From positions 2,418,001 to 2,482,000 of the forward strand of contig OZ243980.1 of the NCBI GenBank assembly GCA_965214875.1: a stretch of 64,000 nucleotides of DNA. Reading direction: 5' to 3'. Within the stretch, counting starts at the first letter, position 1. Every line of letters begins with the position of its first letter. Source of the DNA: CBDAUN01 sp965214875 (GTDB taxonomy: Bacteria > Pseudomonadota > Gammaproteobacteria > Arenicellales > JAJDZL01). Shown in pieces: positions 7,826-16,895 of the stretch. The notes below the pieces were generated by a model. The model was not told where the DNA came from and did not search any database. It worked only from the letters and a program-made list of their open reading frames with translations. Both the position numbers and the translations under genes were made by a program.

Positions 7826-9742
7826 TTACAACTCCTTATTTTTGATTGTTGATTGATCACGGATCATCGCCGTCAAGCTTTCAACGGCCATCGATCCAAG
7901 GTCTTCGCCTTCTCGCGTACGCACAGAAACGCAACGATCAGCCACCTCGCGGTCGCCAATCACAACGAGAAACGGTATTTTATTCAGTGTCTGCTCCCTT
8001 ATCTTAAACCCAATCTTCTCATTTCGCAAGTCGGAAATCGCCCGAATCCCCGCAATTCTAAGCTCGTTTTGCAAGTTTGACGCGTATTTGGATTGGTTTT
8101 GGGAAATATTCATCACCGCCGCTTGCACCGGCGCAAGCCACACAGGGAACCGGCCCGCATGCTGTTCAATCAAAATTCCTACAAATCGCTCCAGCGAGCC
8201 GAGGAGCGCCCGGTGAATCATGACGGGAACTTTCTTGCTGCCGTCTGAATCGACAAATTCCGCTCCGAGCCGGCCCGGCATGGAAAAATCCAGTTGAATC
8301 GTGCCGCACTGCCACTTCCTGCCAATGCAATCGTTCAGCACAAAATCGATCTTCGGGCCATAAAATGCGCCCTCGCCTTCTTGGGTCGCAAATTCGATCC
8401 CCTTTTGTCTCAATACAGCATCCAGCGCTGTTTCCGCTTGATCCCACAACGCATCGCCTCCAACCCGCTTTTCGGGTCGCGTCGACAGTGCAACGGCAAT
8501 GTCTTCAAAGCCGAAATCGTTATACACCCGAAACGCGCTTGCGATTAGCTGTTCGACTTCACTCTGGATTTGCTCTTCGGTGCAAAAAACGTGCGCATCG
8601 TCCTGCGTGAACCTCCTGACACGGAGCAGCCCATGTAGCGTGCCAGACGCTTCATAGCGATGAACATGGCCGAACTCTGCGATTCTATATGGCAGATTCC
8701 GATAGCTGCGAAGTCCCTGATTGAACATCTGCACATGCCCAGGGCAATTCATGGGCTTAAGCGCATAGGCACGCTCTTCGATTTCCGTGGTAAACATGTT
8801 TTCCGCGAATGTTTCCCAATGCCCGGACCGCTCCCATAACGAGCGGTCAAGCAGCTGAGGAGTGTGCACCTCGGTATAGCCATACTCCCCAAGCAGGTCC
8901 CGCATGTACGATTCAACTGTCCGATACAGTTGCCAGCCACGTTCGTGCCAGAACACCATGCCGGGCGCTTCTTCTTGAAAGTGAAACAGATCAAGCTCTC
9001 GTCCAAGTTTTCGGTGGTCGCGCCTTTGCGCTTCCTCAAGCCGATGCAGGTATTCGTTCAAGTCGGCTTTGCTTGCCCAGGCGGTGCCGTAGATGCGCTG
9101 CAACATCTCGTTGCTTGAGTCGCCGCGCCAGTAGGCGCCGGCGACCTTGGTCAGCTTGAACGCTTTCAGGTGTCTGGTGCTCGGCACGTGCGGCCCGCGG
9201 CAAAGATCGACGAAATCGCCCTGCGAATACAGCGTTATCTCCTCACCATCCGGCAAGTCTCGAATGATTTCGGACTTATAGTGCTCGCCCATCCGCTTGA
9301 ACTTCTCGATTGCTGCATCTTTTTCGATCACTGATCGCTTGACGGCCATGTTCTGAGCAGCCAGCAACTTCATGCGCTTTTCTATCTTCGCCAGATCATC
9401 CTCAGTAAATCCGCGCTCGAAGGCGAAGTCGTAGTAGAAACCGTCTTCGATGACCGGGCCGATGGTGACTTGCGCATCAGGGTACAGCTGCTTGGCCGCT
9501 TGCGCTAGAAGATGCGCGGTTGAATGTCGGATCACTTCGAGCCCTGCTTCATCTTTGCCCGTAATGATCGATACGGATGCATTGGTATCGATCATGTGGG
9601 AAAGATCCACGGTTTTTCCATCAACGCTACCCGCCACCGCCGCCTTGGCTAGGCCAGGACCAACATCGGAGGCCACGTCCAATATGCTTACGGCGCGCTC
9701 GTAGCTTCGTTTTGAGCCATCCGGCAAAGTGATTTCCAGCAT
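7826..9742 (-). CDS. thrS: Threonine-tRNA ligase
   Basis: A 638-residue class II synthetase starting MLEITLPDGSKRSYE at ATG 9742; the open frame continues upstream through the leader and tRNA-Val and is not coding there. Domains in order: TGS (1-60), editing domain with the zinc/catalytic HSTAHLLAQA, second additional domain, catalytic core (motif 1 near GMVFWHERGW, motif 2 region with the Cys of KPMNCPGHVQMF, motif 3 MIHRALLGSLERFVGILIE) and anticodon-binding domain (LAPVQAAVMNIS). Its stop is just before the proposed infC start, suggesting translational coupling. A terminator-like hairpin lies in its leader. Confidence 0.98.
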   Translation of the reverse strand: MLEITLPDGSKRSYERAVSILDVASDVGPGLAKAAVAGSVDGKTVDLSHMIDTNASVSIITGKDEAGLEVIRHSTAHLLAQAAKQLYPDAQVTIGPVIEDGFYYDFAFERGFTEDDLAKIEKRMKLLAAQNMAVKRSVIEKDAAIEKFKRMGEHYKSEIIRDLPDGEEITLYSQGDFVDLCRGPHVPSTRHLKAFKLTKVAGAYWRGDSSNEMLQRIYGTAWASKADLNEYLHRLEEAQRRDHRKLGRELDLFHFQEEAPGMVFWHERGWQLYRTVESYMRDLLGEYGYTEVHTPQLLDRSLWERSGHWETFAENMFTTEIEERAYALKPMNCPGHVQMFNQGLRSYRNLPYRIAEFGHVHRYEASGTLHGLLRVRRFTQDDAHVFCTEEQIQSEVEQLIASAFRVYNDFGFEDIAVALSTRPEKRVGGDALWDQAETALDAVLRQKGIEFATQEGEGAFYGPKIDFVLNDCIGRKWQCGTIQLDFSMPGRLGAEFVDSDGSKKVPVMIHRALLGSLERFVGILIEQHAGRFPVWLAPVQAAVMNISQNQSKYASNLQNELRIAGIRAISDLRNEKIGFKIREQTLNKIPFLVVIGDREVADRCVSVRTREGEDLGSMAVESLTAMIRDQSTIKNKEL

Positions 9743-9781
9743 TGTCGATTCGCTTCGTATTGATTGCCGCAAAACAACAAA

Positions 9782-9810
9782 CCGGGCAGCGAACCAACGC
9801 TCATGCCCGG
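9782..9810 (-). terminator. Hairpin with U-rich tail in the thrS leader (terminator or attenuator)
   Basis: Read on the minus strand, CCGGGC pairs with GCCCGG and inside it AGCG pairs with CGCT around the loop TTGGTT, with a small ATG bulge. The stem is followed by TTTGTTGTTTTG. It lies between tRNA-Val and the thrS ATG, so it could end the tRNA transcript or act as an attenuator of thrS. No T-box-like specifier is apparent. Function is inferred. Confidence 0.5.
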
Positions 9811-9876
9811 CTTTGGCGGCCGGTCTCGCAACAGGCCTAATGCTTGTTGCGCGAACAACTCGGATTTCAAAAAATG

Positions 9877-9951
9877 TGGTAGGCGCGAGTGGAGTTGAAC
9901 CACCGACCACTACCATGTCAAGGTAGTGCTCTACCACTGAGCTACGCGCCT
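9877..9951 (-). tRNA. tRNA-Val(GAC)
   Basis: A 75-base cloverleaf with encoded CCA. Acceptor AGGCGCG pairs with CGCGCCT; D arm GCTC/GAGC; anticodon stem CTACC/GGTAG with loop TTGACAT, anticodon GAC; T loop TTCAACT. It is 134 bases upstream of thrS on the same strand. Confidence 0.95.
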
Positions 9952-10138
9952 ATGGAAATGCGCAATATAACACGGAAACCGGTTCAAATCTAACTGTTAG
10001 CGAAAATCCGGATACCCTGATGTTTTGAAGAGAGATATTCGCATACACAAAACCGCACGAATCGATGCCGCAACGCAGCAGAAATTTCTGTAACAAAGGG
10101 ATTGCATCCAGCAAATTATTCAACGATATCTTTAATCG

Positions 10139-11686
10139 TCACCGGCAATCTGGAAGCAATGCAATTACCGCTTCTGCAGCTTGGTCTGCCGTCGCGACTG
10201 TCGTGTCAAGCGTCAATTCAGCCGCCTCTGGCGGCTCGTAGGGCGAATCGATTCCCGTAAAGTTCAGCAAATCACCTTTGCGGGCCTTTTTGTAGAGCCC
10301 TTTGGGGTCGCGCGCTTCGCAGACCGCCAGTGGCGCATCTACAAAAATTTCGAAAAACTCCCCGTCTTGCACCAATTCGCGCGCCATGCGGCGCTCCGAC
10401 CGAAACGGCGAAATGAACGAAACAATCACGACAAGCCCGGCATCGACCATCAGTTTCGCAACTTCGGCCACTCGCCGGATATTCTCCACCCGATCTTGAT
10501 CGGTGAAGCCCAGGTCCCGATTAAGCCCATGCCGGATGTTGTCGCCATCCAGCAGGTAAGTGAGCCGTCCCCGAGCCTGAAGCTTTTGTTCCACACAATC
10601 GGCGATCGTCGACTTGCCGGAGCCGGAAAGTCCTGTAAACCAAATAATGCACGGCTTCTGGCCAGTCACGGCCGACCGGGCCAACTTGTCAATTTTCAAT
10701 GTCTGCCAGACGACATTGTGTGCGCGGCGCAGCGTGAACTGAATTACGCCGACGCCTACAATTGCATTGTCAAGTTGGTTGTTCAGTGTAAAGCCGGCTG
10801 CCCGGCGCTTGTCACCGCCCGCCTCAACCAATACTGGCCGATCAAGAGACAACTTGCAATACCCGATCTCGTTCGCTTCGAGTATCTTTGCGGCCATGTG
10901 ACTTTGCGTTTCAAGATCGATTCGGTGAGTCAGTTGAGTAATCTGCGCTATTGCCGAACTGTTGCCGTCGCTGTATTCGTAGCGCCGCTCCGGCAGCATC
11001 GGCTGTTCGTCTAGCCAGACAATGTGAGCAGCAAATTGATCCGCCGCGTCAGAAATCCGGTCTGCCGCAAAGGTGCCGTTGCGGAAATCCGTGCTAGCGG
11101 CACACAGCGCTTCTACCAAAGAATTGCCCTCGTACCAGGAATTTCTACCACTATGCTGAATGATATTCTCGCCAGTGATCGTGGAAACTGGAATGGCATC
11201 GTGTTGCGTGATGCCAGCAATTTGCGCAAGCTCGCCGAATTCAGACGCAATTGCAGAGAATTCTTCCTGTCCAAACGCTGCCCGATTGGTCTTGTTCACT
11301 GCGAGAATGACTTTTTTAACACCGATCAATGAAGCGACAGAGACATCGCGGCGGATTTGCGCTGAGATGCCTGCAGCGTCATCATCAGTGAGAACAACAA
11401 GCGCATCGGCGCACATTGCTCCGCAGGCGACCTCTCGAATGCACTCGTTATTTCGAGTCGACGCAATGACAGCAAATTTGCAATTTGCAGCGGTGAAATG
11501 CTGGACTATAAACTTGTCAACTCCCTTGAGGCGAACTTGCGCTACGTCGGCAGCAGCTATCACGTTCAATTCGTTATCGGATCTGTAAGGGCGATCGGAA
11601 ATCATCCAATCAATAAGCGCCGAACGCTGATCTTTGATTGATCCGCAAACGAAAATCGAAACCTCATCGCAAAATCTTTGCGCCAT
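10139..11686 (-). CDS. Degenerate CysN-like domain fused to APS kinase (CysC)
   Basis: A 515-residue fusion. The C-terminal part from about residue 340 is an intact adenylylsulfate kinase, which makes PAPS from APS and ATP: Walker A GLSGSGKST (352-360), LLDGDNIRHGLNRDLGF, ISPFRSERRMAR, FVDAPLAVCEARDPKGLY and the late FTGIDSPYEPP. The N-terminal part aligns with the CysN GTPase of sulfate adenylyltransferase, but its P-loop is changed (GSIKDQRSALI), the switch II DTPGHEQ motif is absent, NKxD reads NKTN, and the middle beta-barrel domain seems deleted: the sequence passes from the GTPase region (WYEGNSLVEALC) straight to CysN domain III (HIVWLDEQPML). So only kinase activity is expected. The start at 11686 is chosen for AAAGGAGA five bases before; ATG 11701 is an alternative. 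No cysD is in the window. Confidence 0.88.
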   Translation of the reverse strand: MAQRFCDEVSIFVCGSIKDQRSALIDWMISDRPYRSDNELNVIAAADVAQVRLKGVDKFIVQHFTAANCKFAVIASTRNNECIREVACGAMCADALVVLTDDDAAGISAQIRRDVSVASLIGVKKVILAVNKTNRAAFGQEEFSAIASEFGELAQIAGITQHDAIPVSTITGENIIQHSGRNSWYEGNSLVEALCAASTDFRNGTFAADRISDAADQFAAHIVWLDEQPMLPERRYEYSDGNSSAIAQITQLTHRIDLETQSHMAAKILEANEIGYCKLSLDRPVLVEAGGDKRRAAGFTLNNQLDNAIVGVGVIQFTLRRAHNVVWQTLKIDKLARSAVTGQKPCIIWFTGLSGSGKSTIADCVEQKLQARGRLTYLLDGDNIRHGLNRDLGFTDQDRVENIRRVAEVAKLMVDAGLVVIVSFISPFRSERRMARELVQDGEFFEIFVDAPLAVCEARDPKGLYKKARKGDLLNFTGIDSPYEPPEAAELTLDTTVATADQAAEAVIALLPDCR

Positions 11687-12101
11687 GATTTCTCCTTTCA
11701 TAATCGTCTATGTTGACAGCATCCGTGATTTGATCTCGCCAAGCCGGACCGTCAGATGTTCAGCGCCGGTCTTCGTTAGCCTTGCTTAATGCGCAATTAA
11801 GCCCTCAACAACAAAGGATTGCTGATTTGATCAATCTTAAAGTTGACAGCCATGCCCTAGAGTAAGCATTAAGTTTAATGAAGATTGTGGAAAATTAAAT
11901 GTCAATGGAGTTATGAAGTCATTCTTCAAAAGAGCTTATGCTCCAGGAAGGCATTAGACCGGTTTAGTCTACATCAATCATGCTTCTCTTAAAAATGGAT
12001 CTCATGCTCCGTGAAAATAGATGCAGATCATGGAATTGTTTGCAGGGCAAGACTAGCTGCAATCCGTATTAGATGTCGACTTTTGAGCGACACCAAAACG
12101 T
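11687..12101. other. Intergenic stretch without a supported gene
   Basis: About 415 AT-rich bases between the CysN/CysC gene and a broken ORF. No ORF with coding character, tRNA or clear hairpin was seen. A TTGACA occurs near 11843 on the plus strand, but no convincing -10 box is correctly spaced. Confidence 0.5.
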
Positions 12102-12640
12102 CTAGCTGCCAGCAGCGCCGTTCATCTTGCGGTGCTGCGTCTCGACTTGCTTCTTGCTAAGATCGGCGACCTCGACAATGTCCGCCGACACCATGCCCTT
12201 TCTCACCATCCTCGCCGCAACCTCCATGCGGCCCTCTTCACGAAAATAATCCTCCGCTGACCGCACCATCTGCCGCTCGTTCGGGCCTGATGCGCGCACT
12301 GCAATCGCAAAATATACCCGAAGACCAGCGCGAGCATCCTCAGCCGGTCCGCTTTGGGCACACACCGGAGACGCGCCGGCATGTCCTGAAAATCTTCCGC
12401 CTCGAATCCGTGCGCCTTGGCCATCGCCCGAATCGGTGCGTCAATCATGCTGCCTGCCGCCAGATGCCCGCGGTCAATGAGGTCCACGCTGACCGCCGGA
12501 CTCTCGAACCCGAAGGCATGGCGGGAGAGAATCTCAAGATCCCGCGCCGAGAAGCAGCAATTCGAGTTATGGACCTTTATGTCCGTCCGAGTTTTGCCTG
12601 AGCCGCGCAAGCGATTGTGTTCAAACATGTTCGCCGGCAT
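12102..12640 (-). pseudogene. Frameshifted unidentified ORF
   Basis: Two overlapping minus frames seem to be halves of one protein. The upstream frame (to about 12290) gives a stretch with DLEILSRHAFGFESPAVSVD and ADRLRMLALVFGYIL; the downstream frame continues with MVRSAEDYFREEGRMEVAAR and RKGMVSADIVEVADLSKKQV to the stop at 12102. The tail resembles the helical ends of Rpn/PDDEXK-type transposase-associated proteins, but this is weak and no catalytic motif is visible. A single frameshift would restore one frame. It lies beside the IS481-like element. Confidence 0.4.
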
Positions 12641-12807
12641 TTTTCAATGCAAGTAGTGCGCCGAATCCGGTGCCGAACTTTCACAAAACTCCCTATTCTG
12701 CCGCGAACCGTCCGATTTTCGTATTCGGAACCACCCGTTTTGTGCTCTTGTCGGTATCTGGACGCGTAATTTCCCTGCCGCTGTCCGGGTTCAGATACAT
12801 ATGAGAC

Positions 12808-12854
12808 CGCCCGCCTCCTCCCGAAGGACGTAGTCCGAAGGGAGGAGGCGGGCG
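12808..12854. repeat. GC-rich hairpin inside the IS481-like element
   Basis: CGCCCGCCTCCTCCC and GGGAGGAGGCGGGCG form a perfect 15-bp stem; inside it GGAC pairs with GTCC around GTA, with an internal loop GAA/GAA. It lies about 70 bases upstream of the transposase ATG and may limit transcription into the element. Confidence 0.7.
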
Positions 12855-12923
12855 GCGCGAAAATTTTTCAGTTAGCATAGTGCCTAACAAAAATCCAACA
12901 GCCGAAAGGCGGGAGGACGCACC

Positions 12924-13942
12924 ATGCAAATCAAATATCCGCACCGCAAATTTTATCGCATCGATCCGATCCGCGACGAACTTTCGCCGCAGGCCGCCGA
13001 GCGCTTCGACAATCTCGCGCTGTTCGACCAGCTTCGCCTCGAGGGCGCGACCGAAGCGACCGCCCTGAAGGCGATCGGCTGCTCCCGGGCGACGCCCTGC
13101 CGCTGGAAGCGGCGCCTGCGCGAGCAGGGCGTCCGCGCCCTGGCCGACCGCTGCCGCCGCCCGCATCGGGTGCGGCAGCGCCAATGGACCGCCGCCGAGC
13201 TCGAGCTGGTGCGCCAGGCGCGGCAGCGCTTTCCGCTGCGGGGGGCGCCAAGATCCGCGCCGTGCTGGCGCGCGAGCACGGCTTCGCGCCCAGCGAGTCC
13301 GCCACCGGGCGCATGATCGCCCGCCTGGTCCGCACCGGCCGGGCCGAGCCCGTCGCGTTCTACTACGGGCGAACAAAGCCCAAGCGGCAACGCAAGTTCG
13401 ACCGCCACGCCCGCCGCTGGCGCTACGGCGCCCGCGGGCGAAAGCCCGGCCAGATGGTGCAGATCGACCATACGGGCGTCGCCATCGAGGCCGGCTTCTG
13501 CGTCAAGGAATTCAAGGCGGTGTGCCCGGTCTCCAAGCTGTGCTGCATGCGCGCCTACTCGCGCGCCACCGCCGCCTGCGCCTCGAAGTTCCTGGACCAT
13601 CTGATCCGCCAGGCGCCGTTCGATATCGAGTCGGCGCAGGTCGACGGCGGCAGCGAATTCATGGCCGAGTTCGAGACCGCCTGCCAGCGGCGCGGCATCG
13701 AACTGTTCGTCCTGCCGCCCAGAAGCCCCAAATATAACGGCTGCGTCGAGCGCGCCAACGCCGCCGGCCGCTACGAGTTCCACCAGTTCTACGCCGGCGA
13801 GCTCAGCGTCGGCGCCCTGAACGTCGAACTGGCCAAATTCGAGCGCTTCTACAGCGCCTGCCGGCCGCATCAGGCGCTCGGACAACGCACGCCCATGCAG
13901 GCGTATAATGAAAACTTCGACCAAAGCGCGCTTGCTGCCTGA
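12924..13942 (+). pseudogene. IS481-like transposase with a -1 frameshift at a G6 run
   Basis: Residues 1-100 in the first frame (from ATG 12924, preceded by GGGAGGAC) are a helix-turn-helix region: ALKAIGCSRATPCRWKRRLR and RALADRCRRPHRVRQRQW. The second frame carries the rve/DDE integrase core: QIDHTGVAIEAGF (first D), QVDGGSEFMAEFE (second D) and NGCVERANAAGRYEFHQFY (E). The frames join by a -1 shift at CTGCGGGGGGCG near 13240. It may be a disabling mutation, a sequencing error in the G run, or a programmed slippage site as in some IS families. Family assignment to IS481 is tentative. Confidence 0.75.
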
Positions 13943-13995
13943 AAAGTCTCATATGTATTGAACCAGTACAGGCCCGTGATTTTGTCATCAGGTAT

Positions 13996-14214
13996 AAGGA
14001 GCTGGACATCATCGATCTGCTGGATGCCGCTCTCCTGGTTCATGCCGGACAACCACCACAAGGTTGTTTCCATGCGGGGGATACCCGTTTTCCCGATCTG
14101 GTGGTGCGGCATTTCGGGGACCGGGAACGCTAGCGGGATATCTGGGAGCTCAACGGCATGCAAAAGGGGCAAGGCATCAAACCCGGGGACTGCTTCCTCT
14201 TGCCGGAGAAGTAG
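13996..14214 (+). pseudogene. Remnant of a LysM-domain protein
   Basis: In the frame ending at TAG 14212 one reads FHAGDTRFPDLVVRHFGDRE, a TAG stop, then RDIWELNGMQKGQGIKPGDC and FLLP. The order GDT...RDIWELN...GIKPGD...LLP is the LysM pattern. The in-frame stop and the adjacent IS ends mark it as a broken fragment. The parent gene cannot be named. Confidence 0.35.
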
Positions 14215-14300
14215 GGGGCCGCATTGGCGAGCGGCAACGAAAGGCAAGGGGGTTTCACTTTGATTTTGCTCCTGGCACTCTCACAGATTGATTTGAGTGC

Positions 14301-15226
14301 GAGATATTGCCAAAAGTAGTGCTTGGCGGTCGGTCGGCATTCAAGCGGCCATCTGGTCGTTCGGCTGTTCCGCCTCGATTCCGTCTTTGAATTGCATACC
14401 TTCCACCACCTTTCCAAGCTTTCTAAATCCGCTCAGGCGCCGCCAGCGCCGTTCGGCGCACAGTCCGAGCTTGAACAGCATGGACAGCATCCGCCGGTGG
14501 CTCAGGCATCCTCTGGAACGCTTCGTGCGATGGCGGATGGTTGAGAACGTCGACTCGATCGGGTTGGCGGTGCGGATGCTTTGCCAGCGGGCGGAAAGTT
14601 GTAGAACGCCATCAGCTCGTCGCGGTCCTTCAACAGCTTCTCGGCCGCCTTCGGATACTTCTCGCCATAGGTGTCGACGAAGCTCTTGAACGCTGCCTCG
14701 GCATCATCCCAGGTCTTAAGCCATCCAGATCTGCTTCAGCGCCTGCTTGGCTCGGGGCTGGACGCTTTTGGGCAGGACGTTCAGAATGCTGCCCGCCTTG
14801 TGCTGCCGGCAGCGCCGGTGGCGGGTGCCCGCATACGCCGGTCCAGCACCGCCCAGGGCCCCGTCGCCAACCGCCACCAGAGCGCACAGATTGACATCCT
14901 CGGCCCGAAGCCCACATCAGATCCCGTCGACCCAGATGCAGGCCCAGCGGCGATCGAACAGGTCGGACCGCCGCCATTGCTTCATCTCCCCGTTCCACCG
15001 CTCCGCCGGGCGCGACACGCACAAGGCCGGGAACCCTTGCGCCGCAGGGCCACCAACCTCGTAGAAACGGGGATTTTGCAAGTCTTATAAATTCAATTAC
15101 TCATGAATTTAGTTTCTGCAAAGTGGCATACCTCTCTGGTTGGTTGCAGATTTTGTGAATCTACAGTCAGACCAGTTGCGCCGCTTTTTTTCAACCCCCG
15201 CCAAGCACTACTTTCGGCAATATCTC
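14301..15226 (-). mobile_element. Internally deleted IS256-family element (copy 1)
   Basis: Ends carry inverted repeats: GAGATATTGCCAAAAGTAGT at the left and its near-exact complement at 15198-15226, extending through GCTTGGCGG. The inside encodes minus-strand pieces of a mutator-type (IS256) transposase. At 926 bases it is shorter than a complete member. Its right part holds a stretch (about 15040-15112) also found near 24765 and 27130. Copies 2 and 3 lie at 49954 and 51072. Confidence 0.75.
14333..15075 (-). pseudogene. IS256-family transposase, decayed
   Basis: The C-terminal part is readable: SIRTANPIESTFSTIRHRTK, then SRGCLSHRRMLSMLFKLGLC and GFRKLGKVVEGMQFKDGIEA. Further upstream pieces in shifting frames correspond to the catalytic region (ACIWVDGI, LRAEDVNLCALVAVGDGA, CRQHKAGSILNVLPKS). 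Several frameshifts and a lost N-terminus exclude function. Confidence 0.75.
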
Positions 15227-15316
15227 GCCTTACCACACCTCTTAGGCTTGATGCCAATCTGAGACGACTTTTGCTAGATCCAAACAATCGAATCGATACT
15301 CCTACCTCGCCTGCGC

Positions 15317-16234
15317 TTATCTTGATTCGGTGCGCCGCGAAGCCGTTACAGTCTCAACCTTGCTCAAGACCTCAACTACAGCAGCGCCCATGATTAGAAT
15401 CACGCCGGCCATCTGCCGCCAGCCAAAGACTTCGTCTACGAAGATTGCCGCCGTTGCGACTCCGACAACCACCTCGGTCATCAGCAGCAGTCCGATCCTT
15501 GTGGGACTAAGTCGCTGAGAACTCCACAAAACCATAAATACCATTGGCACGTAGACAATCGTGAATATTGCCAGCCACAACGCGCTTTGCAGCAGAGCCG
15601 GAAACGTCGGCATTGTGCCGAATATGCCTATCGGGAGCAGCACCGCAATGACAGAAGCGGTGCCGCCGCCAATATAGAAGCACCCCACGTGCTCCCATGC
15701 AGTAGCCCCCGTGTCTTGACGAACTCGTATTGTTACCCAAGCCCACAGCAAGCCCGAAAGCAAAGCTAGCCAGTCGCCCGCATTGGACGGCCTAGGGATT
15801 CCGTCAGCGACTTCAAGGATTGCAACAAGTCCCGCCAGTCCGAGCACTACCGCGAGAATACGCCGCGAAGTTATTTTCTCTTTCAGTATCAGCCTGCCCA
15901 GAAACGTCGTCCAGACCGGTAGCAGATAAAGCAGCAATATCGCTTTAACCACATCGGTGAGTACAAACGCGGTTGCGTAGCAAACCATAGCGCCGCCGGA
16001 AATGATCCCGGTAATAAGCGCGCCCCACTTAACTCGGCCAGCTCGCAACCATCGAATTGATAGAAGAACGAACGACAGCATTCCAACCAGGCCAAATGCA
16101 ATCAGTGTCGCCCAGGATGGCGAAATTCCAACTTGTTCCAGTGCGCGGATCGGTAGCCAGTATAGTCCCCATATGGCACCGCCTAGCGCTGCTACCAGAC
16201 TGGGCCATAAAGTGCCATGGCTTCCCTTTGACAT
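15317..16234 (-). CDS. EamA/DMT-superfamily transporter
   Basis: A 305-residue inner-membrane protein with about ten transmembrane helices arranged as two EamA repeats: the first ends near LLYLLPVWTTFLGRLILKEK, the second near LLMTEVVVGVATAAIFVDEV. Family members are drug/metabolite transporters, mostly exporters. The N-terminal ALGGAIWGLYWLPIRAL is typical. The substrate is unknown. It is divergent from erpA, with 276 bases between them. Confidence 0.88.
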   Translation of the reverse strand: MSKGSHGTLWPSLVAALGGAIWGLYWLPIRALEQVGISPSWATLIAFGLVGMLSFVLLSIRWLRAGRVKWGALITGIISGGAMVCYATAFVLTDVVKAILLLYLLPVWTTFLGRLILKEKITSRRILAVVLGLAGLVAILEVADGIPRPSNAGDWLALLSGLLWAWVTIRVRQDTGATAWEHVGCFYIGGGTASVIAVLLPIGIFGTMPTFPALLQSALWLAIFTIVYVPMVFMVLWSSQRLSPTRIGLLLMTEVVVGVATAAIFVDEVFGWRQMAGVILIMGAAVVEVLSKVETVTASRRTESR

Positions 16235-16510
16235 TTAGAATCCCGAATAAAACTGCAGCTGCACGGTAAACCCACAATAAAACAAGCGCGATCGCAGATC
16301 GCCGGCGACAATTGTACAGACAATCAAATTGTGTAGGCCCGTATCAATACCACGCCTGCCGAAATCGAAAACATCGTTCACCCACTCGCTCGCAAGTTCT
16401 GCGATAAAATATTGAGCTATAGCAAAAATCGGAACAGTTGATTTTCAACCTTTGAGTTCCATATTTATGCTGCTAGCAAGATTCGCCCTGCCAAAGCAAG
16501 CGCAAATATC

Positions 16511-16840
16511 ATGCAAACCGCATCTTCCTTGAACATATCCGACAGTGCCGCCAAACGGGTGCGCGCATTGATGTCTGACGATAATGTCGGGCTGAGGGTA
16601 TTCGTTGAAGGCGGCGGGTGCTCAGGGTTTCAGTACGGCTTTCAGCTTGAATCGCAGATCGGCGATGATGATCTCGTGATGCAGAGCAATGGCGTTACGC
16701 TGTTGGTCGACGCGCTGAGCGCCCAATACATGATGGGCGCCGAAGTGGACTACCTCGACGACCTGATGGGGGCGCGCTTCTTCGTCAACAACCCGAATGC
16801 CAGCACGACCTGCGGTTGCGGATCATCGTTCGCCATCTGA
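16511..16840 (+). CDS. erpA: ErpA-type iron-sulfur insertion protein
   Basis: A 109-residue A-type carrier that delivers Fe-S clusters to apo-enzymes. The three ligand cysteines are in GGGCSGFQYGF and in TTCGCGSSF near the C-terminus. Length and the tail CGCGSSFAI fit ErpA better than IscA. ATG at 16511. Nothing around it suggests an isc or suf operon, as is usual for erpA. A second, unusual A-type protein lies at 44614. Confidence 0.93.
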   Translation: MQTASSLNISDSAAKRVRALMSDDNVGLRVFVEGGGCSGFQYGFQLESQIGDDDLVMQSNGVTLLVDALSAQYMMGAEVDYLDDLMGARFFVNNPNASTTCGCGSSFAI

Positions 16841-16895
16841 GTTAGGTGTATTTTTTCGGCACCGCTGACACGCCGAATGCGCACAGCGCATAGCT

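Larger units (their letters stand above)
12781..13971 (+). mobile_element. IS481-like insertion sequence, about 1.19 kb
   Basis: Bounded by imperfect inverted repeats: left 12781-12807 and right 13946-13971 share GGTTCA..TACATATGAGAC (one end has two extra bases). It contains one plus-strand transposase gene broken by a frameshift and, between the left end and the gene, a long GC-rich hairpin. GC is far higher than in flanking genes, which points to recent arrival. No clear target duplication was found. A related end sequence occurs near 27013. Confidence 0.75.

Noticed and set aside
11843..11875. TTGACA as a promoter
   Set aside because: No acceptable -10 hexamer at 16-18 bases and no gene downstream on that strand.
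12953..13924. 323-residue minus-strand ORF over the IS481-like transposase
   Set aside because: Shadow of a GC-rich transposase; the plus strand carries the DDE motifs and helix-turn-helix.
13870..14247. 125-residue minus-strand ORF right of the IS481-like element
   Set aside because: No family recognised; the opposite strand shows a LysM pattern, although this fragment is also weak.
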